From the NCBI GenBank assembly GCA_964569085.1, contig CAZMTA010000001.1, positions 186,001-250,000 on the forward strand: a DNA stretch of 64,000 bases, read 5' to 3'. This DNA comes from JAJCZZ01 sp964569085. Lineage in GTDB: Bacteria > Gemmatimonadota > Gemmatimonadetes > Longimicrobiales > Gaopeijiaceae. Below, one piece after another: positions 42,501 through 51,983 of the stretch (position 1 is its first letter; the number at the start of each line of letters is the position of its first letter). Below the pieces are notes generated by a model that saw only the letters and a program-made list of their open reading frames with translations, was not told where the DNA came from and made no database searches. The translations under genes and the position numbers were made by a program.

Positions 42501-42975
42501 GCCGTTCCGTCTTCTCTTCGTCTGCACGGGCAACACCTGCCGCAGCCCCATGGCCGAGGCGCTGGCGCGCCGGGCGCTGGACGAGCGGGGGTGGACCCAC
42601 GTGGAGGTCGCCTCCGCCGGGGTGGCCGGCTACGGGGGCAGCCCGGCCTCCGCCGGCGCCGCCCGTGCCGCCGAGGCCGGCGGTCTGGACCTCTCCGGCC
42701 ACCGCTCCCGTGGCCTCACCGCCGAGATGGTGGAGGAGGCGGACCTGATCCTCACCATGTCGCCCGGCCACCTCGTGCCCCTCGTGGAGGCCGGCGCCGG
42801 CGACCGGGCCGCCCTCCTCACGGCCTTCGCCGCCGAGGAGGACCCCGAGGGCGTGCCCGAGCTGGTGCCCGACCCCTTCGGCGGCCCCGACGAGGAGTAC
42901 CGGGAGACCTTCGAGCTCCTCGACCGCCTCGTGGAGCGAACCCTCCGTCGTCTCGAGCCCGTGCTGTCGCCATGA
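42493..42975 (+). CDS. Low-molecular-weight protein-tyrosine-phosphatase
   Basis: The 160-residue protein has the P-loop VCTGNTCRSPMAEA near the N-terminus and the acid motif PDPFGGPDEEY. The family includes tyrosine phosphatases and related arginine phosphatases; the Thr residue within CTGNTCRS is the hallmark of the arginine-phosphatase (YwlE) subgroup, and ywlC-ywlE adjacency in Bacillus matches the Sua5-phosphatase pair here. The start is TTG at 42493, overlapping the Sua5 stop. Protein-arginine phosphatase is thus an attractive alternative. Confidence 0.88.
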   Translation: MAEPFRLLFVCTGNTCRSPMAEALARRALDERGWTHVEVASAGVAGYGGSPASAGAARAAEAGGLDLSGHRSRGLTAEMVEEADLILTMSPGHLVPLVEAGAGDRAALLTAFAAEEDPEGVPELVPDPFGGPDEEYRETFELLDRLVERTLRRLEPVLSP

Positions 42976-43811
42976 CCGTAACCGCCTCCACCCGGGCGCT
43001 GACCCTCCTCGGGCAGCCCGTCTCCCACTCCCTCTCACCGGTGATCCAGAACGCCGCGTTCCAGGATGCGGGGGTGGACGGGGTCTACGTGGCCGTGCGG
43101 TGCGACGCCGACGACCTGGTGGGCTTCATGCGGGGACTGGCCCGGGCGGGGGGGGGCGGCAACGTGACGCTTCCCCACAAGGAGAAGGCGGCCTCGGTGG
43201 TGGACCGCCCGTCGGACGCGGTCCGGCGGACCGGGGCGTGCAACACCTTCTGGGGCGACGAGGACGGCCGGGTCCACGGGGACAACACCGACGTGGAGGG
43301 CTTCCAGAGGGCCGTCCGGGGCTTCGTGGGGAGCCTGAAGGGGGCGCGGGTCCTGCTCCTGGGCGCCGGGGGCGCGGCCCGGGCCGCGCTCATGGGCCTC
43401 GTGGAGGAGGACGCCCGGGAGGTGGTGCTCTACAACCGGAGCACCGGCCGGGCCCGGGCGGTGGCGCGGCGCATCGGCGGGGAGCGGGCGCGCGTGGCCT
43501 CGCTCCTGGACGAGCTGGAGGGAGAGGACTTCGACCTGGTGGTCAACGCCACCTCCCTCGGGCTCTCCCCCGACGATCCGGTACCCCTGGACCTGGGCCT
43601 CCTGAGCCGCGTGGGCGCGGCCATGGACCTGGTCTACGGGAGCCGGCCCACGGCTTTCGTGCGGGCGGCGGAGGCGCTGGGGGTCCGGGCGGTGGACGGG
43701 GGCTCCATGCTGGTGCACCAGGGCGCGGCCTCGTTCGAGCGCTGGTGGGGCCGCCCGGCGCCGGTCGAGGCCATGCGCGCCGCGCTCGAGGGGGTCCGGC
43801 GCTCCGGATGA
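42972..43811 (+). CDS. aroE: Shikimate dehydrogenase
   Basis: The 279-residue enzyme has LLGQPVSHSLSPVIQNAAF, the catalytic Lys in GNVTLPHKEKAA, the Asp in GDNTDVEGF, a nucleotide motif LLGAGGAARAAL followed by NRST (NADP preference), and the C-terminal GGSMLVHQGAASFERW. It reduces 3-dehydroshikimate in aromatic amino-acid synthesis. ATGA overlaps on both sides. Confidence 0.94.
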   Translation: MTVTASTRALTLLGQPVSHSLSPVIQNAAFQDAGVDGVYVAVRCDADDLVGFMRGLARAGGGGNVTLPHKEKAASVVDRPSDAVRRTGACNTFWGDEDGRVHGDNTDVEGFQRAVRGFVGSLKGARVLLLGAGGAARAALMGLVEEDAREVVLYNRSTGRARAVARRIGGERARVASLLDELEGEDFDLVVNATSLGLSPDDPVPLDLGLLSRVGAAMDLVYGSRPTAFVRAAEALGVRAVDGGSMLVHQGAASFERWWGRPAPVEAMRAALEGVRRSG

Positions 43812-44602
43812 GGTCCGGCACCCCCCGGGGCGGGGCGGGCCCCGGCGGCGCCCTGGCCCGCTGGGGCGCCGACCTGGGGCGGTTCCTCCTTCCCGCCGGC
43901 TGCGTCGTGTGCGGCGCGTGGATCCCCGCGCCCCACGATCGCCTCCTGACGTGCGGCCCGTGTCGGACGCGCCTGCCCCGGGCGGGCTGGCCCCGCTGCC
44001 CCCGCTGCCACCACCCCCGGGGCACCGGGCGGCCGGCCGCGGAGGACTGCCGGGAATGCCGCGACTGGCCGCCCGCCCTCGCCCGGGCCCGCTGGGCCTG
44101 GCGGATGGAGCCCCCCGCCGACGCCCTGGTCCACGCCCTCAAGTACGAGGGATGGCGCCGTCTGGCGGAGGAGATGGGGGCGGACATGGCCGCGGCGCTG
44201 GGGTCGGGCGACGACGCCCGGCAGGATCTCGTGACCCCCGTGCCCACCACCCCGGAGCGGGAGCGGACCCGGGGCTACAACCAGGCCCGCCTCCTGGCCG
44301 ACGCCGTGGCGGCCCGCCTGGGGATTCCCCGGGTCGAGACGCTGGCGCGGACCCGGGGCGGACCGACCCAGGTCGCCTTGCCGCCCTCCTTGCGCAAGGC
44401 TAACGTGGAAGGGGCTTTTCGGCCCGCGGAGCCGCGTCCTTCGGGGCTTCCGGGCGCCCGGGTCGTCCTCGTCGACGACGTGCTCACCACCGGCGCCACC
44501 GCGGCCCAGGCGGCCACCGTCCTGCGGAGCCTCGGCGCCGCGGAGGTCACGGTGCTGACCTACGCCCGGGCCCTGCCGGACCGGCGGGCGGGACGCCCCT
44601 GA
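43808..44602 (+). CDS. comF: ComF family phosphoribosyltransferase-like protein
   Basis: The 264-residue protein has an N-terminal zinc-finger region (CVVCGAW, LTCGPC, CPRCHHPRG, CRECRDW) and a PRTase domain with the PRPP loop VVLVDDVLTTGATAAQAA and the family motif RTRGYNQARLLA. ComF proteins act in DNA uptake and recombination; biochemical activity is unclear. Last gene of the dnaB operon. Confidence 0.92.
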   Translation: MRSGTPRGGAGPGGALARWGADLGRFLLPAGCVVCGAWIPAPHDRLLTCGPCRTRLPRAGWPRCPRCHHPRGTGRPAAEDCRECRDWPPALARARWAWRMEPPADALVHALKYEGWRRLAEEMGADMAAALGSGDDARQDLVTPVPTTPERERTRGYNQARLLADAVAARLGIPRVETLARTRGGPTQVALPPSLRKANVEGAFRPAEPRPSGLPGARVVLVDDVLTTGATAAQAATVLRSLGAAEVTVLTYARALPDRRAGRP

Positions 44603-44654
44603 CATCCCGCGACCTCGCGACCCCCTCCAACGCATCCCAGGAGCCACCCAAGAG

Positions 44655-45668
<1,014 letters not shown>

Positions 45669-45738
45669 GGCCGGAGCGCCGCGCGTCCCCCGGGGCGCCC
45701 GGCCCGACTCGTCTCCGGGAGGGTCGTCCCTCCCCCGC

Positions 45739-45773
45739 GATCCCCCCGTCGGCTCGACGCCGGCGGGGGGATC
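45739..45773 (+). terminator. Hairpin after gap
   Basis: Arms GATCCCCCCGTCGG (45739-45752) and CCGGCGGGGGGATC (45760-45773) pair along 14 bp with one G-T wobble and a 7-nt loop. No T-tract follows. The rest of 45669-45918 shows no gene; a TATGTA (45887-45892) may be the -10 box of the sigma-factor gene. Confidence 0.65.
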
Positions 45774-45918
45774 GTCGCGTCCGGGCGGTGCCCGCCGCGC
45801 GCCCCCGCGCAGGATCCTGGCGGAACGGGGGGTCCGTGCCCCATGGTGGCGGTGGGACCGCGCGCCGGGAGGGGCCCGGCGGCGGGTATGTAAGGGACGA
45901 CGGGACGAGGCGTACCTC

Positions 45919-46533
45919 ATGGCGATGCGAAACCAGACCACTCGGACCACCGAACCCGACCGCCGGACGCGTGCCGGCGAGGGCCCCGGGGAGCGGGCGC
46001 TCCCCGAGAGCTTCGAGTCGTGGTATCACGAGCACAGAAGCACGGTCTACCGCTATGTGCGGTACCGGGTGGCGACCCGGGAGGTGGCCGAGGACGTCAC
46101 GTCCGAGGTCTTCCTCAAGGCGCTCCGGGCGTTCAAGCGCTACGACCCGAGCCGGGCCGCCCCGCGGACCTGGCTCCTCCGCATCGCCCGGAACGCCATC
46201 ACGGACCACCTGCGGGCCCTCAAGCGCCGCGGGTCCCTCCACGTCTCCCTGGACCGGATCCCGGACCTGGTGGCGGACGTGCCCTCGCAGGAGGCGAGGG
46301 TGGTGAAGCAGGAGCGCATCCAGCGGCTCCTGAACGGCAGCCAGACCCTCCGGAAGGCGGATCAGGAGGTCCTCTCGCTCCGGTACGGGGCGGGCCTCTC
46401 CAACGCCGAGATCGCCGAGCACCTCGGCGTCAGCAACAACGCGGTCGCGGTCCGGCTGCACCGGGCGCTCAAGCGCCTCAAGGCGGCCGTCCGCGAGCAG
46501 GAACCCACACGAGAGCAGGACGATGACGGATAG
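45919..46533 (+). CDS. ECF-type RNA polymerase sigma factor
   Basis: The 204-residue protein has sigma region 2 (YHEHRSTVYRYVRYRV, EVAEDVTSEVFLKALRAF, PRTWLLRIARNAITDHLR) and region 4 (QEVLSLRYGAGLSNAEIAEH and LGVSNNAVAVRLHRALKRL). The first 30 residues are a charged, probably disordered tail. It overlaps by 11 bp a gene encoding a single-pass membrane protein with a short cytoplasmic N-terminus, which I take to be its anti-sigma factor. Targets are unknown. Confidence 0.9.
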   Translation: MAMRNQTTRTTEPDRRTRAGEGPGERALPESFESWYHEHRSTVYRYVRYRVATREVAEDVTSEVFLKALRAFKRYDPSRAAPRTWLLRIARNAITDHLRALKRRGSLHVSLDRIPDLVADVPSQEARVVKQERIQRLLNGSQTLRKADQEVLSLRYGAGLSNAEIAEHLGVSNNAVAVRLHRALKRLKAAVREQEPTREQDDDG

Positions 46534-49345
46534 ATTCGACCCCGACGAGCTTCCCCTGCCGCCCGAGCTGGCGGCGCTGGACCGGGAGCTTCGATCCATC
46601 ACCTACGAGGAGCGGCCGTCCTTCGGACCCGAGCTCGAAGCGGAGCTCGAGGCCGCCTGGGGGCACGTGCGCCACCAGCAGCCTCCCCTCCTCCCGGCCC
46701 GGTCCCTCATGGCCGCCGGAGTGGCCGGCCTCCTCATGGTCGCGCTGGGCGTTCCCTCGGCCCGGGCTTCGCTGGCCCGGCTGGTGGGCGCGCTGGAGCC
46801 TCCCCGGACGGCCGAGGAGGTCCCGGCGTCCCCGCCGGGGGCCTCCCTCTTCTACGAGGTTCCGGCGACCCCGCTGGGCGAGGACGCCGGCGGGTCCGAC
46901 CTGGCTCCGGGAACGAGCTTCGCGCCCCCGCCGGCCCCGGAGCGGGAGCCGCGCTCGGCGTACGCCGGACCCGAGGCGACCCTCCCTCGTCTGCTGGACC
47001 GGGAGGGGCAGCAGCGGGCGGTCGCCCGGAACTACCCCCGCGGCCTCCTCGAGGCCGGGATCGGGGGGACGGTGGGGCTTCAGCTCTGGGTGGACTCCAC
47101 GGGCGTGGTGGAGGTGGCCCACGTGAGCCGGAGCTCCGGCCACCCCGAGCTCGACCGGGCCGCGGTGGAGGTGGCGCCCACCTTCCGGTTCGAGCCGGCC
47201 CGGCGTCTGGGACAGCCCGTGGGCACCTGGGTCGAGTTCCCCATGGTGTTCGAGCCGGTCCTCTCCCGGGAGCCGGCCCGACGCCTCTTCCCCGAGCGCA
47301 TGCCTCCGGGGGAGCTGGAGCCGGTGGACGCGTCGCTGGGCGGGTGGGAGGACGGGCCGCTCCTCCGCATGCCGGGCCACGCCGAGGCCGAGGACCTCCT
47401 GCGGGAGGCGCTGGGCCCCGACGCCCGGGGCGGGGGGCTCGGACCGCTGGAGGCCCTCCTCCAGGGGAACCCGCCCCCGGGGCGCCCGCCCACGGCGTGG
47501 CGCGCCGCCGCGACGACCGCTCTGGAGGCGGCGCTGGCGCGTGATCCCGACAACCCGGCGCCCCTCCTGGCGCTGGCGCGGATCCGCAGGAAGCAGGGGC
47601 TCCCCGAGGAGGCGCGGGCCCTGGTGGAGCGGGCCCTGGACCGCGCGACGGGACGGGCCGCGGCCGTCTCGCCGTCGCTCCGGGCGGAGCTCCACTACGA
47701 GCGCGGCACCCTCCTGAAGGAGCGGTGGCGGGCCGTCCGGGCCCTGGGGTGGGTCGCGGCCGACGCGCTCCCGTCCACCGCCTGTCCCGCCGCCCGCTCC
47801 GTCGAGGCGACGGACGCGGAGGTCCGGGTGCCGGTGGCCCGGCTCATCGCCTGGAACTACCTCTGCCCCGAGCGGCTCGACCAGGTCCTGGAGACCTCCT
47901 TCGAGTCCGGGGGCGACGAGGGCGCCGGGCTCCGGGGGGAGATGCTGGAGGCGTTCCGCAGGGCCGTCCGGGACGAGCCGGCCCACACGCCGGCCCGCAT
48001 GGAGATCCTCCTGGCGCTGGCAGACGAGGGGCGGTGGGACGCGCTGGCCGAGGCGGCCCGGTCCGAGAACCGGGTCCAGGGTCGTCTCCTCCGGGCCCTG
48101 GCCCAGCACCGCCTCGGGCGCTCCGTCGAGGCGGCGGAAGGGTTCCGGCGTGCCCTGGGCGGCCTCGTCCCCGAGAGCGCGGAGCGGCTCCTGGACGTGG
48201 CGCCCCTCCTGGCTCCCGACGAGCTGCGCGGATACCGGGCCACCTCGGGCGCCGAGCGCGACGCGTGGAGGGCGCGCTACTGGCGCACCCTGGACCCCGT
48301 CCTCGGGACCGAGGTCAACGAGCGGGAGGTGGAGCACCTGGCCCGGGCGACCTACGCCGAGCTGGGCCTGGGCGGCGTGGACACCGACGCCGGCCGCGTC
48401 TGGCTCCGGTACGGCGACCCCGACGCCATCCGGGTCTTCCACGAGGGCCCTGGGCTGCGCACCGAGTTCTGGGACTACGGGCAGGGGCCGGACCTGACCT
48501 TCCGTCGCCTCGCCACGTCGGGGAAGCGGGACCTCACCTCCGAGGGCCGGGCCTACGTGGACGAGCTGGTGGGGGTCTTCCCCCACCGCTACGGCCCGCG
48601 CGGCCGGGACGTGTACGCCCTCGACGGGGACGTCACGCGCTTCCGCGGGGAGGGTGGCTCCGGCATCGACCTGGAGATCCAGGCCCCGGTGCCCTCGCTC
48701 TTCGCGGCCGGGGCGAGGGACAGCGTGGAGGTGGGCGTCTTCCTCCTCGACGACGGCGGGGCCGTGCTCACCCGCGCCCGGCGGCGGGTCTCCACCGCGG
48801 ACGACGGCGTGTTCTTCCGCGTCGCCGCCCCGGACGCGGCACGCCGGGTCGTCCTGGAGTTCCTGGACCGGGAGGACGGGCGCGCCGCCTCCCTCCGGGC
48901 CGACGTGGCCCTGGACGCCGAAGGGACCGGGCCGGCCATCTCCGACCTCCGGATGACGGGACCGGCCCCGCCGGACGCGGAGGCCGTGCGCCGCGACGCC
49001 GGCTGGCTCCGGCCCCTGGAGCCGGGCACGGCGGTGAGGGAGCCCCTGGTCGGCGCCTATTTCGAGCTGTACGACGTGCAGGAGGCCACCGCCTGGTACC
49101 GGGTCCGGGCCGAGGCGGAGCGGGTGGAGACGGGCGAGCGGCGCGCGCTCCCTCTCCGCCCCGCCGGAGAGGCCGGCTTCCGCACCACCTGGGATCGGGT
49201 GGCGGGGACGGACGGACCCGCGCCGGAGTTCCTGGGGCTGTCCCTCGAGACGCTTCTCCCCGGCCGGTGGATCGTCCGCGTCGTCGTGGACTTCCCCCTG
49301 GCCGGCGGCCCGCTGGTGGCGGAGCGCCGCCTGACGGTGGGCTGA
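46523..49345 (+). CDS. Putative anti-sigma/TonB-C/TPR/GWxTD fusion protein
   Basis: The 940-residue protein has a 55-residue acidic cytoplasmic part, one membrane helix (about 56-80, SLMAAGVAGLLMVALGVPSA), a TonB C-terminal domain at about 170-243 (YPRGLLEAGIGGTVGLQLWV, then SGHPELDRAAVEVAPTFRFE), TPR-like helices (about 330-560), and a GWxTD-type domain at about 570-640 (ARYWRTLDPVLG, VDTDAGRVWLRYGDPDAIRV). A beta-rich C-terminal region ends the protein. It is cotranslated with an ECF sigma factor, so the N-terminus may hold it while the periplasmic modules sense the envelope. GWxTD proteins are mostly found in Bacteroidota, Gemmatimonadota and Acidobacteria and have no settled role. Confidence 0.75.
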   Translation: MTDRFDPDELPLPPELAALDRELRSITYEERPSFGPELEAELEAAWGHVRHQQPPLLPARSLMAAGVAGLLMVALGVPSARASLARLVGALEPPRTAEEVPASPPGASLFYEVPATPLGEDAGGSDLAPGTSFAPPPAPEREPRSAYAGPEATLPRLLDREGQQRAVARNYPRGLLEAGIGGTVGLQLWVDSTGVVEVAHVSRSSGHPELDRAAVEVAPTFRFEPARRLGQPVGTWVEFPMVFEPVLSREPARRLFPERMPPGELEPVDASLGGWEDGPLLRMPGHAEAEDLLREALGPDARGGGLGPLEALLQGNPPPGRPPTAWRAAATTALEAALARDPDNPAPLLALARIRRKQGLPEEARALVERALDRATGRAAAVSPSLRAELHYERGTLLKERWRAVRALGWVAADALPSTACPAARSVEATDAEVRVPVARLIAWNYLCPERLDQVLETSFESGGDEGAGLRGEMLEAFRRAVRDEPAHTPARMEILLALADEGRWDALAEAARSENRVQGRLLRALAQHRLGRSVEAAEGFRRALGGLVPESAERLLDVAPLLAPDELRGYRATSGAERDAWRARYWRTLDPVLGTEVNEREVEHLARATYAELGLGGVDTDAGRVWLRYGDPDAIRVFHEGPGLRTEFWDYGQGPDLTFRRLATSGKRDLTSEGRAYVDELVGVFPHRYGPRGRDVYALDGDVTRFRGEGGSGIDLEIQAPVPSLFAAGARDSVEVGVFLLDDGGAVLTRARRRVSTADDGVFFRVAAPDAARRVVLEFLDREDGRAASLRADVALDAEGTGPAISDLRMTGPAPPDAEAVRRDAGWLRPLEPGTAVREPLVGAYFELYDVQEATAWYRVRAEAERVETGERRALPLRPAGEAGFRTTWDRVAGTDGPAPEFLGLSLETLLPGRWIVRVVVDFPLAGGPLVAERRLTVG

Positions 49346-49458
49346 GCCGTCCCGACCCGGCTCCCCGACGGCCCCGCAGGGCCCGTTCCACGCGTCCCGC
49401 CGCTCCTGTTAGCTTCCCGACCGGAACGGACGAACCTCCACCCGGACGGGGCACGCGC

Positions 49459-50664
49459 GTGAAGAAGACCCTCGAGGACCTGGACGTCACCGAGCTGGCC
49501 GGCCGCACCGTGCTGGTCCGCGCCGACCTGAACGTCCCCCTGGAGGACGGCCGGGTCGCCGACGACAAGCGGATCCGGGCCTCGCTGCCCACCCTCCGCC
49601 ACCTCTCCGCCGCCGGCGCGCGGGTGGTCCTGCTCTCCCACTTCGGCCGCCCCGGGGGCGAGCCCGATCCCGCCTTCTCCCTCGAGCCCGTGGCCCGGCG
49701 CCTCGGCGAGCTCCTGGAGGCCCCGGTGCGCTTCGTGCCGGCCCTGGAGGGCCCGGAGGTCCGTCGCGGCCTGGAGGAGCTGAAGGACGGGGAGGTGCTC
49801 CTCCTGGAGAACACCCGCTTCGACCCCCGGGAGAAGGCGAACGACCCGTCGCTGGCCGAGGCCTGGGCGGAGCTGGGCACCCTCTTCGTGAACGACGCGT
49901 TCGGGACCGCCCACCGGGCCCACGCCTCCACCGAGGGGCTGGCCCGGGCGCTCCGGGAGCGGGGTCACGAGGCGGTGGCCGGCCTCCTCCTGGCCCGGGA
50001 GCTGGCCTTCCTCGGGGAGGCTCTGGCCGATCCGGAGCGCCCCTTCGTGGCGGTGCTCGGCGGCGCGAAGATCTCCGGGAAGATCGACGTGATCCGGACG
50101 CTCCTCCCCCGGGTGGACCGCCTCCTGGTGGGGGGCGCCATGGCCAACACCTTCTTCCGCGCCATGGGGCTCGAGGTCGGCGCGTCGCTGGTGGAGGAGG
50201 ATCGGGTCGAGATGGCCCGGGAGACCCTCGAGGCCGCCGGGGAGACCCTCGTCCTGCCCGTGGACTGCGTGGTGGCCCACGACGTGGCGCCGGGCGCCTC
50301 CTCCCGGGTCGTGGACCGGGGCGACGTGGAGGACGACGACCGCATCGTCGACATCGGCCCCGAGACCGCCGCCCTCTTCGCCCGGGAGCTCGATCGGGCC
50401 CGCACCGTGGTCTGGAACGGCCCCATGGGGGTCTTCGAGATCGAGGCCTTCGCCGAGGGCACGCGCGCCGTGGCCCGGGCCGCCGCCGAGGCGTGCGAGG
50501 GCGGGGCGGTGGTGATCCTGGGCGGGGGCGACTCCGCCGCCGCGGCCGAGGAGGCGGGCCTCACCGAGCGCTTCACCCACGTCTCGACCGGAGGGGGCGC
50601 CTCCCTGGAGCTCCTGGCGGGAGCCGAGCTCCCGGGCGTGTCCTCCCTCACCGACCGGAGCTGA
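49459..50664 (+). CDS. pgk: Phosphoglycerate kinase
   Basis: The 401-residue enzyme has VLVRADLNVPLEDGRVADD, LLSHFGRPGG, LLLENTRFDPREKAND, VLGGAKISGKIDVI, VWNGPMGVFEIEAFAEGT and GGGDSAAAAEEAG, all canonical. The start is GTG at 49459. A TAGCTT -10-like element (49410-49415) with TTCCAC 18 bp upstream precedes it. tpiA follows after 2 bp. Confidence 0.97.
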   Translation: MKKTLEDLDVTELAGRTVLVRADLNVPLEDGRVADDKRIRASLPTLRHLSAAGARVVLLSHFGRPGGEPDPAFSLEPVARRLGELLEAPVRFVPALEGPEVRRGLEELKDGEVLLLENTRFDPREKANDPSLAEAWAELGTLFVNDAFGTAHRAHASTEGLARALRERGHEAVAGLLLARELAFLGEALADPERPFVAVLGGAKISGKIDVIRTLLPRVDRLLVGGAMANTFFRAMGLEVGASLVEEDRVEMARETLEAAGETLVLPVDCVVAHDVAPGASSRVVDRGDVEDDDRIVDIGPETAALFARELDRARTVVWNGPMGVFEIEAFAEGTRAVARAAAEACEGGAVVILGGGDSAAAAEEAGLTERFTHVSTGGGASLELLAGAELPGVSSLTDRS

Positions 50665-50666
50665 GC

Positions 50667-51413
50667 ATGGCCGTCATCGCAGGCAACTGGAAGATGCATC
50701 ACGGCCCCGGGGCGACCCGGCGCTTCTTCGCGGACCTGGCTCTCCCGGACACCGCGACGTCCCACGAGATCCTCGTCTTCCCCCCCGCCATCTCCGTCAC
50801 CACGGCGGTGGAGGCGGGAGGTCGGGACCCCCGGGTCCAGGTCGGCGTCCAGGACGTCCACTGGGAGGACGAGGGCGCCTTCACGGGGCAGGTCTCGGCG
50901 TTGATGGCGGCCCAGGCCGGGGCGGCGTTCGTCCTGGTGGGCCACTCGGAGCGGCGTCACGTCTTCGGGGAGACCGACGAGGACGTCGCCCGGAAGGTGG
51001 CGGCCACCCTCCGCCACGACCTCACCCCCGTCGTCTGCGTCGGAGAGACCCTGGAGGAGCGCCGCGCGGACCGGGTGGAGGAGGTGATCCTGCGGCAGCT
51101 CGACGCGGCCCTCGAGGTGCTGACCGACGACGACCGCCGCTTCCTGGTCGCCTACGAGCCCGTCTGGGCCATCGGGACCGGCGAGACCGCCACCCCGGAG
51201 GACGCCTCCGCCGCCCACGGGGCGCTCCGGGCGCGCCTCGACGAGGCCCTGGGCGCGGCCCGCTCGACCCGGGTCCCCATCCTCTACGGGGGGAGCGTGA
51301 AGCCCCACAACGCCGCCGAGCTGCTCGGCGCCCCGGAGGTGGACGGCGTGCTGGTCGGGGGCGCCAGCCTGGATCCGACCTCCTTCGCCGCCATCGCCGG
51401 CGCCGCGGGGTGA
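50667..51413 (+). CDS. tpiA: Triosephosphate isomerase
   Basis: The 248-residue TIM barrel has IAGNWKMHHG (Asn and Lys of the active site), the catalytic His in VLVGHSERR, the catalytic Glu in LVAYEPVWAIGTGETATPE, and the phosphate loop YGGSVKPHN with GVLVGGASLDP. It is cotranscribed with pgk. A TTGACA lies directly downstream (51426), probably part of the secG promoter. Confidence 0.97.
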   Translation: MAVIAGNWKMHHGPGATRRFFADLALPDTATSHEILVFPPAISVTTAVEAGGRDPRVQVGVQDVHWEDEGAFTGQVSALMAAQAGAAFVLVGHSERRHVFGETDEDVARKVAATLRHDLTPVVCVGETLEERRADRVEEVILRQLDAALEVLTDDDRRFLVAYEPVWAIGTGETATPEDASAAHGALRARLDEALGAARSTRVPILYGGSVKPHNAAELLGAPEVDGVLVGGASLDPTSFAAIAGAAG

Positions 51414-51494
51414 GGGTCCGACCCGTTGACACCCCGGTCGGCTGGTTCGACGTTTAACCGCTGATCCCCAGACTAAACCCAGGCCCGCGTACCG

Positions 51495-51869
51495 ATGTAC
51501 GGATTCCTCCTCACCCTCATCGTCCTCGACGGCATCTTCCTGAGCGTCGTCATCCTCCTCCAGGCGGGGAAGGGCGGCGGACTCGCCGCCATGGGCGGCG
51601 GCGGGGGCACCATGACCGAGGGTGTGCTGGCGGGTCGACAGGCCACCACCGTCCTGACCCGGTCCACCTGGACCGCGGGCACCATCTTCATGGTGCTGGC
51701 CCTGGTCCTCTCCATCATGTCCTCCCGGGCCCAGCAGGCCCAGTCGGTCATCCAGGTCGACGCGCCCGCCGCGGCTCCGGCGCCCGAGCCGGTGCTGCCG
51801 GGGGTGAACGACGGGGGCGAGACGGCCGAGCCCGGCCCGGTGGGCGGCGCCGACAGCACGGGCAACTAA
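51495..51869 (+). CDS. secG: Preprotein translocase subunit SecG
   Basis: The 124-residue protein has two membrane helices around the conserved cytoplasmic loop LLQAGKGGGLAAMGGGGGT, as in SecG, and an extra acidic Pro/Ala-rich C-terminal tail of about 40 residues. It supports SecYEG export. tpiA-secG adjacency is common in bacteria. Upstream lies TTGACA (51426-51431), but the matching -10 is unclear. Confidence 0.92.
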   Translation: MYGFLLTLIVLDGIFLSVVILLQAGKGGGLAAMGGGGGTMTEGVLAGRQATTVLTRSTWTAGTIFMVLALVLSIMSSRAQQAQSVIQVDAPAAAPAPEPVLPGVNDGGETAEPGPVGGADSTGN

Positions 51870-51910
51870 GCGCGATCTTGAGCGGCTTCTGCCAGGGTCC
51901 CGGTCACGGG

Positions 51911-51955
51911 ACACGACGCGGCGGCTTCCCCCGGGGAGGTCGCCGCGCCTCGTGT
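51911..51955 (+). terminator. Hairpin after secG
   Basis: ACACGA-CGCGGCG (51911-51923) pairs with CGCCGCG-CC-TCGTGT (51941-51955): a 13-bp stem with a 2-nt bulge, 42 bp after the secG stop. Confidence 0.6.
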
Positions 51956-51983
51956 CCGGCGGCTCCGTACGCTCCCCGACTCC

